DNA from: Marisediminitalea aggregata
GTDB lineage: Bacteria; Pseudomonadota; Gammaproteobacteria; Enterobacterales; Alteromonadaceae
Direction of reading: 5' to 3'
DNA: 64,000 nt
Assembly (NCBI RefSeq): GCF_900129565.1
Contig: NZ_FQWD01000002.1
Span: 740,439-804,438, forward strand
The position numbers and the translations under genes were made by a program. Positions 26,655-35,842 of this stretch are shown here, in pieces. The notes beneath the pieces are model-generated. The model was not told where the DNA came from, made no database searches, and saw only the letters and a program-made list of their open reading frames with translations. How positions within the stretch are numbered: the first letter of the stretch is position 1; each line of letters opens with the position of its first letter.

Positions 26655-26972
26655 CTAGCCCGCCTTGCTGCCGCCGCGACATGCCGGCGATGCAAACGCC
26701 TGTTCACCACGTGCGGTCCATTCTTCAGGTGTATAGGTGTGCAAGGCTAACGCGTGAACCGGGCCAGCTAATGCATCAGCCAACAAGCCGTTCACCTGGC
26801 GATGGCGACCAATCAGGCGTTGCCCGATAAAAGCGTCAGTCACAACGGTAACCTTAAAATGACTTTGCGCACCAGGCGCCACATTGTGCTGATGACTTTC
26901 GTCCACAATCTCAAGAAAAGTGGGCTTAAGGTGTTCGCTCAGTTGTGATTCGATAAACTCGTATACTTGCAT
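26655..26972 (-). CDS. bolA: BolA-family protein
   Basis: This 105-residue protein has the BolA core: a helix (FIESQLSEHLKPTFLEIVDE), a SHFKVTVVTDAFIGQRLIGRHRQV strand-turn, and the signature end GPVHALALHTYTPEEW. BolA proteins bind monothiol glutaredoxin and 2Fe-2S clusters and affect cell shape and iron-sulfur handling. The C-terminus carries an extra Gly/Ala/Cys-containing tail (FASPACRGGSKAG) beyond the usual end. The start at 26972 overlaps the 3' end of the AlkB-type gene by 34 bases, so the two share a transcript. Confidence 0.88.
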   Translation of the reverse strand: MQVYEFIESQLSEHLKPTFLEIVDESHQHNVAPGAQSHFKVTVVTDAFIGQRLIGRHRQVNGLLADALAGPVHALALHTYTPEEWTARGEQAFASPACRGGSKAG

Positions 26973-27601
26973 AAATCCGGTGAAATATAGCGAAATGTGA
27001 GGTTAATTCTACCATCAATGATTTTGCGCGTCTTGCTTAACCCATGATGGTAAAAACGTTGAGTCTGACCCGCCATGACCAGCAGACTGCCATTTTCGAG
27101 TTGAATGTCAGTGCGCTCACCGGTGGGCAGGTGCTTGAAACTGAACTTGCGTTCCGCGCCCAGTGAAACAGACGCAATGACAGGCTCTTCGCCGAGCTCA
27201 GGTTCATCGTCTGCATGCAACCCCATGCCGTCCTGGCCGTCGCGATACCAATTGGCCAGCACACAATTAAATGGCGCGCCCAGCTCATCTGTAAGCCGTT
27301 GTTGCAATGCGCCTAATGCCTCTGGCATGGGGTGAGGTTTCATGCGCAGTCCGGAATAGGTGTATTCGCAGTGTGGTGCCCCGTGCCAGCTCTGCAAGCG
27401 TGGAATCGATACCGATTTGCCGTACAATTTGATAGTATCCTGCCGCCAGGGCAAGCTTTGTTGCAGTTGCGTGATGAGTGTCGACGCGGCTTGTTCCGAC
27501 AACCAATCAGGCTGATAACTCACCTGGGCGTCTTTGAGCGGCAATGCCTGAAGCCCCGGAGTGGATGTGTGAAATAAATCAGACTGCACAGTATTCAACA
27601 C
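26939..27601 (-). CDS. AlkB-like 2-oxoglutarate/Fe(II)-dependent dioxygenase
   Basis: This protein of about 220 residues resembles the ALKBH2-type DNA alkylation repair branch. It has the iron ligands H-x-D in GLHADDEPELG (about residues 136-138) and a distal His in YHHGLSKTRK. It also has the double-arginine RINLTFR motif for 2-oxoglutarate and PRLQSWHG near the substrate lid. It should remove alkyl groups from DNA bases. No ATG is available at the N-terminus; the GTG at 27601 is preferred, with a TTG at 27604 one codon upstream. It is divergent from rlmG, with only 17 bases between starts, so the two promoters must overlap. It overlaps bolA by 34 bases. Confidence 0.88.
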   Translation of the reverse strand: MLNTVQSDLFHTSTPGLQALPLKDAQVSYQPDWLSEQAASTLITQLQQSLPWRQDTIKLYGKSVSIPRLQSWHGAPHCEYTYSGLRMKPHPMPEALGALQQRLTDELGAPFNCVLANWYRDGQDGMGLHADDEPELGEEPVIASVSLGAERKFSFKHLPTGERTDIQLENGSLLVMAGQTQRFYHHGLSKTRKIIDGRINLTFRYISPDLCKYTSLSNHN

Positions 27602-27618
27602 CAAGATAAAATGCGTTC

Positions 27619-28794
27619 ATGAACACAGAGTTTACACTATTTGACCGGCAGCTAACGTTGATTCGTTACCCGGCCAAGCATCAACACAAAAGCCTGCAGG
27701 CCTGGGACAGTGCCGATGAACTGGTTATCGAACACCTGTTAACCGAGCAATGCGTGCCTGACGCTCAGCCATGGATAATCATGAACGATGATTTTGGATC
27801 ACTGGCTACGTTTTTTGCCGGTCAGAACGCGACTACGGCTGTTCCGACCTGGGTTAGCGACTCAACCATTGCCCGCTTGTCCCTGGCAGAAAACCTGCAG
27901 GTTAATCATTGTAAACAGGTAGACGTGGTTGATTGCCTGGCCTCTTTACCGACCGCTCCGGCGCTGGTTGTTATTAAAGTCCCCCGAACACTTGCGCTTC
28001 TGGAACACCAGCTTATTCAACTGCGCAGTGTAGTGTCGGCGCAAACGCATATTGTTGCCGCCGCCAAGGTTAAAGCCGTTACCCGCGGCGTGTTAGATCT
28101 GTTTGAGAAGTATCTCGGCCCAACCCGTACTTCACTGGCCAAAAAGAAGTCCCGACTGATCTTCTGTGAAGCCGACTCCAGCAAACTCAATACGCCTGTC
28201 TCATCGCCCTATCCGACCCGCTGGCAATGCACGCTGGCAACCGGTCAGGCAGTCTCGGTGAGTAACCACGCCAATGTGTTTTCCCGGCAGTCTCTGGACA
28301 TCGGAGCTCGCCTGTTACTGGAACATATGACCGTCGCAGACCATGACCATGTTGTCGATTTGGGTTGTGGCAACGGCGTACTTGGACTCAATGCCCTGTC
28401 ACTGGCGCCGGGATGCAAAGTAACCTTTGTTGATGAATCACTGATGGCGGTTGAGTCAGCCAAAGACAACGTGGCAAACAATTTTCAAGATCAAGTTGAG
28501 CAATGCGAGTTTGTTGCCAGCAACTGTCTGGAGTCTCTGCTGGATCGCCCTTACAGACCGTTAGTGACAAAAGTGTTTTGTAATCCCCCTTTTCACCAGC
28601 AAAACGCCATCACCGACCATATTGCCTGGCAGATGTTTCACGATGCCTATGAACTGCTTAATAAAGGCGGTCATCTTATCGTGGTAGCCAACCGCCATTT
28701 AGATTATTACCCTAAATTAAAGCGCTTATTTGGTGGCGTAAACACCATCGCCAATGACCGAAAGTTCGTAATTTACAGCGCAGCGAAACGATAA
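27619..28794 (+). CDS. rlmG: 23S rRNA (guanine-1835-N2)-methyltransferase RlmG
   Basis: This 391-residue protein has the RlmG/RsmC layout: a degenerate N-terminal methyltransferase-like half and an active C-terminal half. The latter has the SAM-binding VVDLGCGNGVLGLNAL (about residues 244-259) and the catalytic NPPFHQ tetrapeptide region (near residue 323), expected for N2-guanine methylation. SKLNTPVSSPYPTRWQC and NVFSRQSLDIGARLLLEHM are family stretches. The length agrees with E. coli RlmG (378). It is followed nine bases later by a cyclophilin gene. Confidence 0.93.
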   Translation: MNTEFTLFDRQLTLIRYPAKHQHKSLQAWDSADELVIEHLLTEQCVPDAQPWIIMNDDFGSLATFFAGQNATTAVPTWVSDSTIARLSLAENLQVNHCKQVDVVDCLASLPTAPALVVIKVPRTLALLEHQLIQLRSVVSAQTHIVAAAKVKAVTRGVLDLFEKYLGPTRTSLAKKKSRLIFCEADSSKLNTPVSSPYPTRWQCTLATGQAVSVSNHANVFSRQSLDIGARLLLEHMTVADHDHVVDLGCGNGVLGLNALSLAPGCKVTFVDESLMAVESAKDNVANNFQDQVEQCEFVASNCLESLLDRPYRPLVTKVFCNPPFHQQNAITDHIAWQMFHDAYELLNKGGHLIVVANRHLDYYPKLKRLFGGVNTIANDRKFVIYSAAKR

Positions 28795-28803
28795 GGAGTC
28801 CTC

Positions 28804-29403
28804 ATGCTGAGATCATTACTACTGTGTTTAGCGTTGATAACTGCACCTGCATTTGCCGCGAAGAAAGCCGATGACGGCTCGCAAATTCAACCTGACAATT
28901 ACTACCCCAGAGTAAAACTGGAAACATCCATGGGTGACATTGTCATCGAGCTGGACCGCAGAAAAGCCCCCATTACGGTGAACAACTTTTTGCGCTATGT
29001 CGACAAGCGCAGCTACGAAGAAACCATTTTCCACCGTGTTGTGCCCGGGTTTGTTGTCCAAGGTGGCGGTTACACTGTCGACTTTGACGAAAAGCCTTCG
29101 TACCCGGAAATCTATAACGAGTCAGGCAATGGATTGAAAAACTCACTCTATTCTGTCGCCATGGCGAGACAAAATGATCCGCATACGGCAACACGTCAGT
29201 TTTTCTTTAATCTGGACGACAACGACAGTCTCGACCCGGGCAGAAACTGGGGCTACACCGTGTTCGGTGCGGTAGTTGAAGGGTACGAAGTCGTTGATGC
29301 CATGGGTGAGGTAGAAACTGAATACAAAGCACTGTTGGGGTTCGCTGACGCGCCCGTAGAACCCATTATTTTGCACAAAGCGACGGTGTTACCAGAACTC
29401 TAA
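28804..29403 (+). CDS. Exported cyclophilin-type peptidyl-prolyl isomerase
   Basis: This is a 199-residue periplasmic PPIase of the PpiA group. It has a signal peptide (MLRSLLLCLALITAPAFAA), then KLETSMGDIVIELDRRKAP, the catalytic HRVVPGFVVQGGGY with the essential arginine (FHR), SVAMARQNDPHTATRQFFFN and YTVFGAVVEGYEVVDAM. It assists folding of exported proteins. AAGGAG lies seven bases before the ATG. It is probably cotranscribed with rlmG. Its stop overlaps the stop of the convergent diguanylate cyclase gene by four bases. Confidence 0.93.
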   Translation: MLRSLLLCLALITAPAFAAKKADDGSQIQPDNYYPRVKLETSMGDIVIELDRRKAPITVNNFLRYVDKRSYEETIFHRVVPGFVVQGGGYTVDFDEKPSYPEIYNESGNGLKNSLYSVAMARQNDPHTATRQFFFNLDDNDSLDPGRNWGYTVFGAVVEGYEVVDAMGEVETEYKALLGFADAPVEPIILHKATVLPEL

Positions 29404-30908
29404 TCGTCAGGGCTTCTCCATGCACTGGCGAAAGTAATCCGGCTTTCGCCAGATGCCTTGGACTGATACATGGCCTTATCCGCCAAGCTCAATAAATCCG
29501 CTTCCTCTTGTGCATCATCCGGGAAACACGCCACGCCGATACTGGCGCCAACGTCTACCACGATGTCCTGAATCAGATAAGGCTTGCATATTGCGGCCAG
29601 TATTTTCTCCACCAGCGCTTTGCATTGTTGATAGTTTGCCACGTCAGTCAGGATCAGTGTAAATTCATCACCGCCAATTCTGGCAACCGTATCTGACTCC
29701 CTCACCGTATCACGCATTCTAACTGCGACGCGACCTAATAGAAGATCGCCAAATTTATGTCCGTATTGGTCGTTAACACTTTTAAAACCATTGAGGTCAA
29801 TAAACAACACAGCCAGTTTTTCGCCCCGACGGCTGGCATGTTTTAATTCCAAATCGAGCCTGTCTTTGAACAAATGACGATTGGGCAAATCAGTTAACTG
29901 ATCGTGATAAGCTAACTGGGCCAGTTCCTGCTGCTGTGCAACAGATACTGAATCGTCTATTACGGTATACACCGTTGCGGGCTTGTTGTTTAGCGTCACC
30001 TTGCTCACTTCAAGCTTGCAGTGATACCGTTCCCCGTACTTTCTGAGCCCATAGGTTTTACCCTCATAATCAACTAGCAGCACAGATTTTTTCTTGTTCA
30101 GAAGTTCTTGCTGAGAAAAGCCGCTCATCTCAGCCATTACCTTATTGGCTCTTACGATTGACCCACTGGCGTCAACAACGATGATCCCTGTCGCGATACG
30201 ATTCATTATGTTATCGACCAGGTCCAGTGTGTGGTGCGCTTTTCTGACCCGCAGTCTGTATAAAATGATGGCAACGCTAAAATTAACCAGCGCCAAAAGA
30301 AACGCTATCCCCTGGAAAAAGCGAATGCGTTGCGCCTCTTCCTGTGTTTCATGTTCGAGTTCTACGGTGAGGGCGTTCATTAGTGCGAGCAGCGCGAGGT
30401 TTTTTCGTTGCGCGACATCGTTGGCTTGCTGAAGTAACAGCATATCGAATTCCCGCCCTATCAACTGGCGAACCTTCTGCCTTAACGGTGCCCATTCACG
30501 TAACGCCTGATTAATAATTTCCCGTGTAGCTTCACTGGTTAGCGGCGCAACTTCTATCATGTCAGACTCTGCGGAGAATGTACGCCCACCTCGATGAAAG
30601 GCATCTAATGTGTATTCAAAGCGGTCGAAAGTACTGCTCAGCTCCTCCAGGTACTCAAGATAGACCTGTTCATTCTGAATATTTTTGTCCATCAGCAACA
30701 GTGTTTTAACCATACGTTGGCTCAACATACGCTGACGACCAGACAAGTTAATATTTATGGCTTGCTGTTCAATTCGGTATGACAACCAGACATTTAAAGA
30801 CAGGGCAATAAAATCGAATAGAAGAAACAGTACAATGGCAAGTACAGTGAGTGAGCTTCCTTCCTTTTTGCTAAAGGAAGCCAGAGAGTTTTTGATACCA
30901 GAATACAT
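29400..30908 (-). CDS. Membrane-bound diguanylate cyclase (PilJ-type sensor, PAS, GGDEF)
   Basis: This is a protein of about 502 residues. A transmembrane helix (LTVLAIVLFLLFDFIALSL) leads to a periplasmic PilJ/NarX-like four-helix sensor with INLSGRQRMLSQRMVKTLLL. A second helix (FFQGIAFLLALVNFSVAIIL) follows, then a PAS domain (IATGIIVVDASGSIVRANKV) and a GGDEF domain starting YHDQLTDLPNRHLFKDRL with the intact active site RIGGDEF. An RESD motif five residues before GGDEF is a product-inhibition I-site. It should therefore make c-di-GMP and be feedback-controlled; no EAL domain is present. The ATG at 30908 is used; a TTG at 30944 is in frame, and neither has a clear ribosome site. Confidence 0.92.
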   Translation of the reverse strand: MYSGIKNSLASFSKKEGSSLTVLAIVLFLLFDFIALSLNVWLSYRIEQQAININLSGRQRMLSQRMVKTLLLMDKNIQNEQVYLEYLEELSSTFDRFEYTLDAFHRGGRTFSAESDMIEVAPLTSEATREIINQALREWAPLRQKVRQLIGREFDMLLLQQANDVAQRKNLALLALMNALTVELEHETQEEAQRIRFFQGIAFLLALVNFSVAIILYRLRVRKAHHTLDLVDNIMNRIATGIIVVDASGSIVRANKVMAEMSGFSQQELLNKKKSVLLVDYEGKTYGLRKYGERYHCKLEVSKVTLNNKPATVYTVIDDSVSVAQQQELAQLAYHDQLTDLPNRHLFKDRLDLELKHASRRGEKLAVLFIDLNGFKSVNDQYGHKFGDLLLGRVAVRMRDTVRESDTVARIGGDEFTLILTDVANYQQCKALVEKILAAICKPYLIQDIVVDVGASIGVACFPDDAQEEADLLSLADKAMYQSKASGESRITFASAWRSPDD

Positions 30909-31074
30909 TGACACTAGTGCATCCCTCACTAGGTAATTGTGCAAATTTGCAGATATACGCCGCGTTTGAATTTGCTAATCCAAACCTATTGCTCAGTTAT
31001 TATTTAATATAGCGTATAGCAAATATACTGCGCCTTGCGATGCAAAAAAACAAGGCTCTACCTGCAACTTTTAG

Positions 31075-31785
31075 CTAAAACCCCCATAAGCCAATATTAT
31101 CGATCTTCAATCGTCTTGGCTGTTGCAGCAGATACACAACCATGCCCGCAATATCTTCATTTTGAATCAGACCATCGTCAATGGCTTCATCAGGTTGACG
31201 TGATGACTGGATTAGTGCAGGGTTTAGCGAATGTACATGGATACCATATTCACGCACTTCCTCCTGCAATGCCTTTCCAAGGCCCACCATGGCAAACTTC
31301 GACGCGCAATACACGCCGGCTTTCGCATAGCCATTCAACGCGGCCTGTGAAGCAATATTAATAATGTATCCCTCGCGATTTTCAATCATTGCAGGCACCG
31401 TCTCTTTACACATCAGAAAGGTCCCTTTCACGTTGGTATTCATTACCTCATCCCAGTCGGCTTCAGGTGTTTCCCACACCCGGGTTTCCTTGCCAAAACC
31501 ACTGTTGTTGATCAACACATGTACGCTGCCAAACTGTCGAATAACCTGTTGCACAAAGTTTGCGGTCTCGCTGGCATCACTCACATCGCACACCGCGCCA
31601 AACAGGCGGTTGCCAAATCGTTCGGACAAATCATCAACGGTACCTGTAATCGTTTTTTCAGTCCGGCCACAGATGGCCACTGACATCCCTTCAGCCAGTA
31701 AATATTCGGTGATAGTGCGACCAAGGCCTTTACCGCCGCCGGTTACGATGGCTACCTTATTAGTGAGTGAATATGTTTGGTTCAT
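31075..31785 (-). CDS. Short-chain dehydrogenase/reductase
   Basis: This 236-residue classical SDR binds NAD(P) through TGGGKGLG (residues 16-23), followed by NNSGFG (the NNAG-type motif). The catalytic Ser is in NIASQAAL, and YCASK supplies Tyr and Lys. It resembles 3-oxoacyl-ACP reductase (FabG)-like enzymes, but the substrate is unknown. AAGGGGAAG before the ATG is a strong ribosome site. The alpha-amylase gene ends 37 bases upstream on the same strand, so it may be read from the amylase transcript. Confidence 0.9.
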   Translation of the reverse strand: MNQTYSLTNKVAIVTGGGKGLGRTITEYLLAEGMSVAICGRTEKTITGTVDDLSERFGNRLFGAVCDVSDASETANFVQQVIRQFGSVHVLINNSGFGKETRVWETPEADWDEVMNTNVKGTFLMCKETVPAMIENREGYIINIASQAALNGYAKAGVYCASKFAMVGLGKALQEEVREYGIHVHSLNPALIQSSRQPDEAIDDGLIQNEDIAGMVVYLLQQPRRLKIDNIGLWGF

Positions 31786-31822
31786 AGAGCTTCCCCTTGT
31801 TTTTATAAGCCAGACGCCGGGT

Positions 31823-33256
31823 TTAGTCTGAGGTTAGCCGTGCGTTGTGATGGATAGCAACGGCCTGCATTGCAGGTAGCGACAGCTTTAATTGCCCGGC
31901 GTCGTCAATCACAATTTCCCCTCCGGTACACTGCGGCTTTTTTGTATCCAAGCCGCCGGTCAGTGCATTGCAATACCGTCCTTCCGGCAGAGAGGTCAAC
32001 AGCGTTTTGTTAAGGCGCTGCTCACTGGCATTAATAACCACATAGCCGCTGCTCCCCCGGCCAAATGCAATCTGGTCACTGCCATTGTCCCACCAGTTTG
32101 TAACGTCTGCATGCGCAGACGTATTGCGTCTGAAATCCACCGCGCCTGCGATATAGGGCCGGCGATGTTCACATTGCCATGCATTGTTAAAACAAGCGGG
32201 TTTTGCATCACCGTGCACATTCACACCAGGCGGCCCGGCGTCGGTATCACCGTCAAATGCATAACTCGACATCACTTTAGGATAACCATAAGGCCAGGCG
32301 AGCATGAAGACGTTGGCTAAGTCATATAACCGGCCGTCTTCAAAAGTAATGACATGACCACCGCCGCCGTGTCCACGCTGATTATCATGGTTATCGACAA
32401 ACACCACAGCGTCGCCAGAAGCTAACCACTGCCCCGTTCCCACCAGTTGGTGTAGTGAAGCCAGCGACCCACGGCTAAAAGCCTCTCCAATGGCCAGCGA
32501 ATAGTTAAATTCAGTGACAGCGCCATTGCCGGTATATTCCGAAGCGCGTATAGGCTCACCGCCCTGGTCGATGACTTCCTGAAATACCCATGGCTCGCCT
32601 TCTACCTGCTCCAATATCTGTTTTATGTCGCGCGCAGGCATATGCTTGGACGCATCAATACGAAATCCTGCCACGCCAATGTTAACCAAATCACTCAAAT
32701 ACCCGGCAATACGCGCCTGTACTTGCGGATCTTCGGTTTTGAGATCGGCGAGACCAACCAATTCACATTGTTGAACATTGTCCCGGTCCCGGTAATTAGT
32801 AATACCGCAATCCATGTGAAAATCTTTGGGGGTAAAATCAGGGAATTGCTTTCGTTCAAATGCGGTTCCGGTGAGACTGCGACCACTGCCTGCAGCCATA
32901 TGATTGATCACTGCATCAACGTAGATATCCACACCAACCGCTTTACACCGCTGTACCATATCGATGAATTCAGCACGATTGCCACTGCGACTTATTAATG
33001 CATAGCTAACCGGTTGATAACGCGTCCACCATTGTGAACCGGCTCTGTGTTCACTCGGCGGCGATACCTGCACGGCGCTGTAGCCATGTGGCCCAAGAAA
33101 CGCCTCACATTCAGTTGCAATGTCAGGCCAGCGCCATTCAAACAGGTGTACAAAAGTGTCGGCCTGTAAATCAGGCTGCGCCATGAGTTTGAACGGACAA
33201 CACAACGCCACGGCAAGCACGGTAAAACGCAAAAAGCGACTCAGTATGGCAAACAT
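31823..33256 (-). CDS. Secreted chloride-dependent alpha-amylase (GH13, animal-type)
   Basis: This 477-residue protein opens at the ATG at 33256 with a signal peptide ending near KLMAQPD. The GH13 barrel has [17 protein letters not shown] (nucleophile Asp), [10 protein letters not shown] (acid/base Glu) and [13 protein letters not shown] (third Asp). The sequence closely follows animal amylases and the Pseudoalteromonas haloplanktis enzyme. The three positions known to bind chloride are all present: Arg in GFRID, Asn in VDNHD, and Lys in [10 protein letters not shown], where pancreatic enzymes have Arg. It should cut internal alpha-1,4 bonds of starch or glycogen outside the cell. The C-terminal beta domain ends near residue 470, with no starch-binding module. 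Confidence 0.93.
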   Translation of the reverse strand: MFAILSRFLRFTVLAVALCCPFKLMAQPDLQADTFVHLFEWRWPDIATECEAFLGPHGYSAVQVSPPSEHRAGSQWWTRYQPVSYALISRSGNRAEFIDMVQRCKAVGVDIYVDAVINHMAAGSGRSLTGTAFERKQFPDFTPKDFHMDCGITNYRDRDNVQQCELVGLADLKTEDPQVQARIAGYLSDLVNIGVAGFRIDASKHMPARDIKQILEQVEGEPWVFQEVIDQGGEPIRASEYTGNGAVTEFNYSLAIGEAFSRGSLASLHQLVGTGQWLASGDAVVFVDNHDNQRGHGGGGHVITFEDGRLYDLANVFMLAWPYGYPKVMSSYAFDGDTDAGPPGVNVHGDAKPACFNNAWQCEHRRPYIAGAVDFRRNTSAHADVTNWWDNGSDQIAFGRGSSGYVVINASEQRLNKTLLTSLPEGRYCNALTGGLDTKKPQCTGGEIVIDDAGQLKLSLPAMQAVAIHHNARLTSD

Positions 33257-33399
33257 GATTCGAATTCCTGGCAATAAAAGAGATAACAACCCTAGGTGCT
33301 ATCCGCTTTGCCCTCAATAAGAATACGTATGCAGTGAAAGTTCGTTCTAACCTTGTGCATTCCACAGCGCCTGAAACGACAAGTTGGCTTTTGAACCTC

Positions 33400-34476
33400 C
33401 TAAGCCTTCTTGTTTAGTTGCTTTTTCAGGCCTTTCAAAATTTTTGCAAAGCGCTTGTCTTCCTCTCCTTGGATTGACGCCAGGGCATTTTTGGCTTGTT
33501 CGACATCATTGGCATTTAAGCGCAGCTCGGCCAAGCGCAAGTGTGCCCAGTTCAAACTGGGTAAATGGGTCGTTTCGATATTGGTCGCGTTATATTCTTC
33601 AACGTATTGCTCAAGTGCAGTTATTCCGCTTTGGGTATAGTCACCACTCTCTACTGCAAGCTGACCAAGGCGGTACTTTCCATAGAGCAAATTGCTTTTG
33701 TTCTTTTCATAGGCTTCCCACGCTTCCGACTCAGTATCTTCAACGGACACAACCGACGCCGTTAGCAGTGCAGATAACGCATTAAACGCGTCCTCGTAGC
33801 GCTCATCTGAGAGATAAAAACTGCCTAATTCGTAGCTGGCACGTATTTTCGTCTCGTCTTGCTGAGAGAGTGATTCATAGATAGCACTGGCCTTTTCCGT
33901 TTGTTCATCTTCGAGATAAAACTTCGCTTTCGCAAACTGCCCCTCAAGCGCATCGAGCGTAGCGATTTTGTCGGCCAGTTTCTCGGCCTCTTCCATATCA
34001 CCGCCAGCAATAGAGGGGGCCATTAAATGAAACTGCATCAGTGCCTGATAGACGTTTACTTCTTCCGGCGCAACGGTGATCGCCGCTTCTAAACTGTGTT
34101 TCGCTTTTTCCGCATAGCCTAACGCAGAGAAAATGCTGCTCGATGCCTGCGCGCCCATTACGCTGGCATGCGTGTGATAGGCTCTGTAATCGTCTTTGTA
34201 GTGCGCTATAAATTCTTCGGCAATCTCTTCTGCATCATCCAGATCGGTATTCATAAGCGCAGATATAAGCATGTTGTATTGCTCAGGTGTCTTTGAATTG
34301 GTGTCTTCCAGCGCTGAAATAACGAATTCGTAATCACCTTGCTTAAAGTGCTCATCGAGCAATTCGGCGTTGATGTCGGAGCTGATTCCGACGCTGTCTG
34401 GCAATGCCTGTAGCGGTAACGACAGTGACACCAGGACAGCAAAAGCCAGTGTTGATGACGTTTTTTTAAGAGTCAT
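33400..34476 (-). CDS. Exported TPR-like repeat protein, unknown function
   Basis: This 358-residue protein has a signal peptide (MTLKKTSSTLAFAVLVSLSL, cleaved near LQALP). The ATG at 34476 is chosen for that reason. The rest is helical, with tetratricopeptide-like repeats such as YEFVISALEDTNSKTPEQYN, SALGYAEKAKHSLEAAITVA and AKFYLEDEQTEKASAIYESL. It probably acts in the periplasm as a scaffold. It lies upstream of the amylase in the same direction, 143 bases away. No specific family is recognised. Confidence 0.75.
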   Translation of the reverse strand: MTLKKTSSTLAFAVLVSLSLPLQALPDSVGISSDINAELLDEHFKQGDYEFVISALEDTNSKTPEQYNMLISALMNTDLDDAEEIAEEFIAHYKDDYRAYHTHASVMGAQASSSIFSALGYAEKAKHSLEAAITVAPEEVNVYQALMQFHLMAPSIAGGDMEEAEKLADKIATLDALEGQFAKAKFYLEDEQTEKASAIYESLSQQDETKIRASYELGSFYLSDERYEDAFNALSALLTASVVSVEDTESEAWEAYEKNKSNLLYGKYRLGQLAVESGDYTQSGITALEQYVEEYNATNIETTHLPSLNWAHLRLAELRLNANDVEQAKNALASIQGEEDKRFAKILKGLKKQLNKKA

Positions 34477-34694
34477 TTCAATTCCTTTTGATAAACACGT
34501 TGTGGAAAAAATTGATGGCCTGCAACGTAACAACCAGCCAACCGTAATTTGAACATTTAACGTAAACTACCTTAGCCAGAATCATTGTAAACCGTTCATT
34601 TGTAACAAAATCAGAAACAACTCAATGCCTGGACGAATGGGTAGCAACCGCTTTTTAGAGCGACATTGACAGAAAATGTTCCTTGAATCAGGAC

Positions 34695-35216
34695 TTATTC
34701 AGGTTCAATCGTTTTCAGAAAAAACTGGTGGGAAGGTACATCCCGCTGAAAAAACTTGCCCATGGCGGTGAAGCCGGCTTTTTCCAGTAAGTGCAAAGAA
34801 CGAGTATTGTCGCAACGGCAGATCGCGCTGATCTGAGAATTAAGCCCGGACTTTGCGGCCCATCTGAGGGCTAACGTCACCGCCTCTAATGCCAAGCCCT
34901 GTCCTCTGCCATGTGGCAGAAATGCATAGCCGAGATCCGGGCAATCTAAAAACGAGCGATGCAGAAAACCACATAAGCCAATGCGGCTATCGCCTTCTAC
35001 CACATCAATCTCAACTACCCAGAGGCCAAAGCCTTGCTGGGAGAAACTGCTACTTGACGTATTGATATATTGTTTGGCTTCGTCGGGCTCTTTTACCCCG
35101 CGATCGCCAATAAAGTAGAGCCAGTCCGGATCGCTGGTAATTGCCAGCACGAAATCCACATCCTCTGTGGTTAGCTGACGAAAGCGCACGCGCCCTGATT
35201 CAATAACCGTATTCAC
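34695..35216 (-). CDS. GNAT-family N-acetyltransferase (RimJ/RimL-like)
   Basis: This is a protein of about 173 residues beginning at the GTG at 35216 (VNTVIESGRVRFRQLTTEDV); the frame is open further upstream, but that part overlaps the preceding gene. It has typical RimJ/L features: RFRQLTTEDVDFVLAI, FGLWVVEI, the strand LGYAFLPHGRGQGLALEAV with the R/Q-x-x-G-x-A acetyl-CoA loop, and DNTRSLHLLEKAGFTAMGKF. It transfers acetyl from acetyl-CoA to an amine, possibly a protein N-terminus or a small molecule. It overlaps the GGCT-like gene by 17 bases, which implies coupled translation. Confidence 0.85.
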   Translation of the reverse strand: MNTVIESGRVRFRQLTTEDVDFVLAITSDPDWLYFIGDRGVKEPDEAKQYINTSSSSFSQQGFGLWVVEIDVVEGDSRIGLCGFLHRSFLDCPDLGYAFLPHGRGQGLALEAVTLALRWAAKSGLNSQISAICRCDNTRSLHLLEKAGFTAMGKFFQRDVPSHQFFLKTIEPE

Positions 35217-35832
35217 GTAACAACCCGTCGATGATAGTGTGCTGCGCCGCACTGACCCGCGCAGCTCTGGGGTAATTGGGGGACGACCGGTCATTAACTC
35301 GTGGATGATTCCAGGCTTTTGTAGAGTGAATGAATTCGCGTGCTGCCGCTTCGCCGCCCAGCTCCAGGCAACCCGCCAGACACGTATCGATGTAAGATTG
35401 ATTGACCGGGAAGTCATTGGTTGCCGGATGGATATCCAGCGTTTCGCATATCCACAGGTCCCGTTCAGACAACCAGGATGCAAGAGTCTCGTTCACCTCT
35501 GCATCGTAGGGCAAGCAAAGTTGCGCCTCGCTTACCCGTGTAAAGCGATAGTCCTGTTCGCGTTGTTGAATACTGGGGTCGAGGTGTGACGGTACTAACT
35601 GCGCATTTAACCAGGCATCGGCCTGTTGATACGCACCGACATAGGTTTGTTTCTCAGGCAATGAGCGTGTTACCCACGCCCGTTCAAATCCGAGCACACT
35701 GACGGCAATGCCATGATGAGGGATATTGGAATGGCGATGGCGCGAATCGGCATTCATCAGGCTGCCGTACCCCATGATCACATGGGGTTCATCAACCGCT
35801 TTCAACCACTTTTTCAGTGCCGCCGGTGTCAT
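35200..35832 (-). CDS. Gamma-glutamylcyclotransferase-like protein
   Basis: This is a protein of about 210 residues starting at the ATG at 35832, ten bases after the rlmB stop. The GGCT-fold signature HVIMGYGSLMNADSR appears at about residues 17-31, followed by VSVLGFERAWVTRS, a typical early strand pair. The family converts gamma-glutamyl amino acids to 5-oxoproline, or has related cyclising roles, but many bacterial members are untested. The catalytic glutamate cannot be assigned with certainty. It belongs to the rnr-rlmB-GGCT-GNAT run. Confidence 0.72.
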   Translation of the reverse strand: MTPAALKKWLKAVDEPHVIMGYGSLMNADSRHRHSNIPHHGIAVSVLGFERAWVTRSLPEKQTYVGAYQQADAWLNAQLVPSHLDPSIQQREQDYRFTRVSEAQLCLPYDAEVNETLASWLSERDLWICETLDIHPATNDFPVNQSYIDTCLAGCLELGGEAAAREFIHSTKAWNHPRVNDRSSPNYPRAARVSAAQHTIIDGLLREYGY

Positions 35833-35842
35833 TGGGTATCTA

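Noticed and set aside
35217..35483. N-terminal extension of the GNAT frame
   Set aside because: It overlaps the GGCT-like gene in another frame and does not resemble a GNAT N-terminus; the GTG at 35216 gives a normal-length enzyme.
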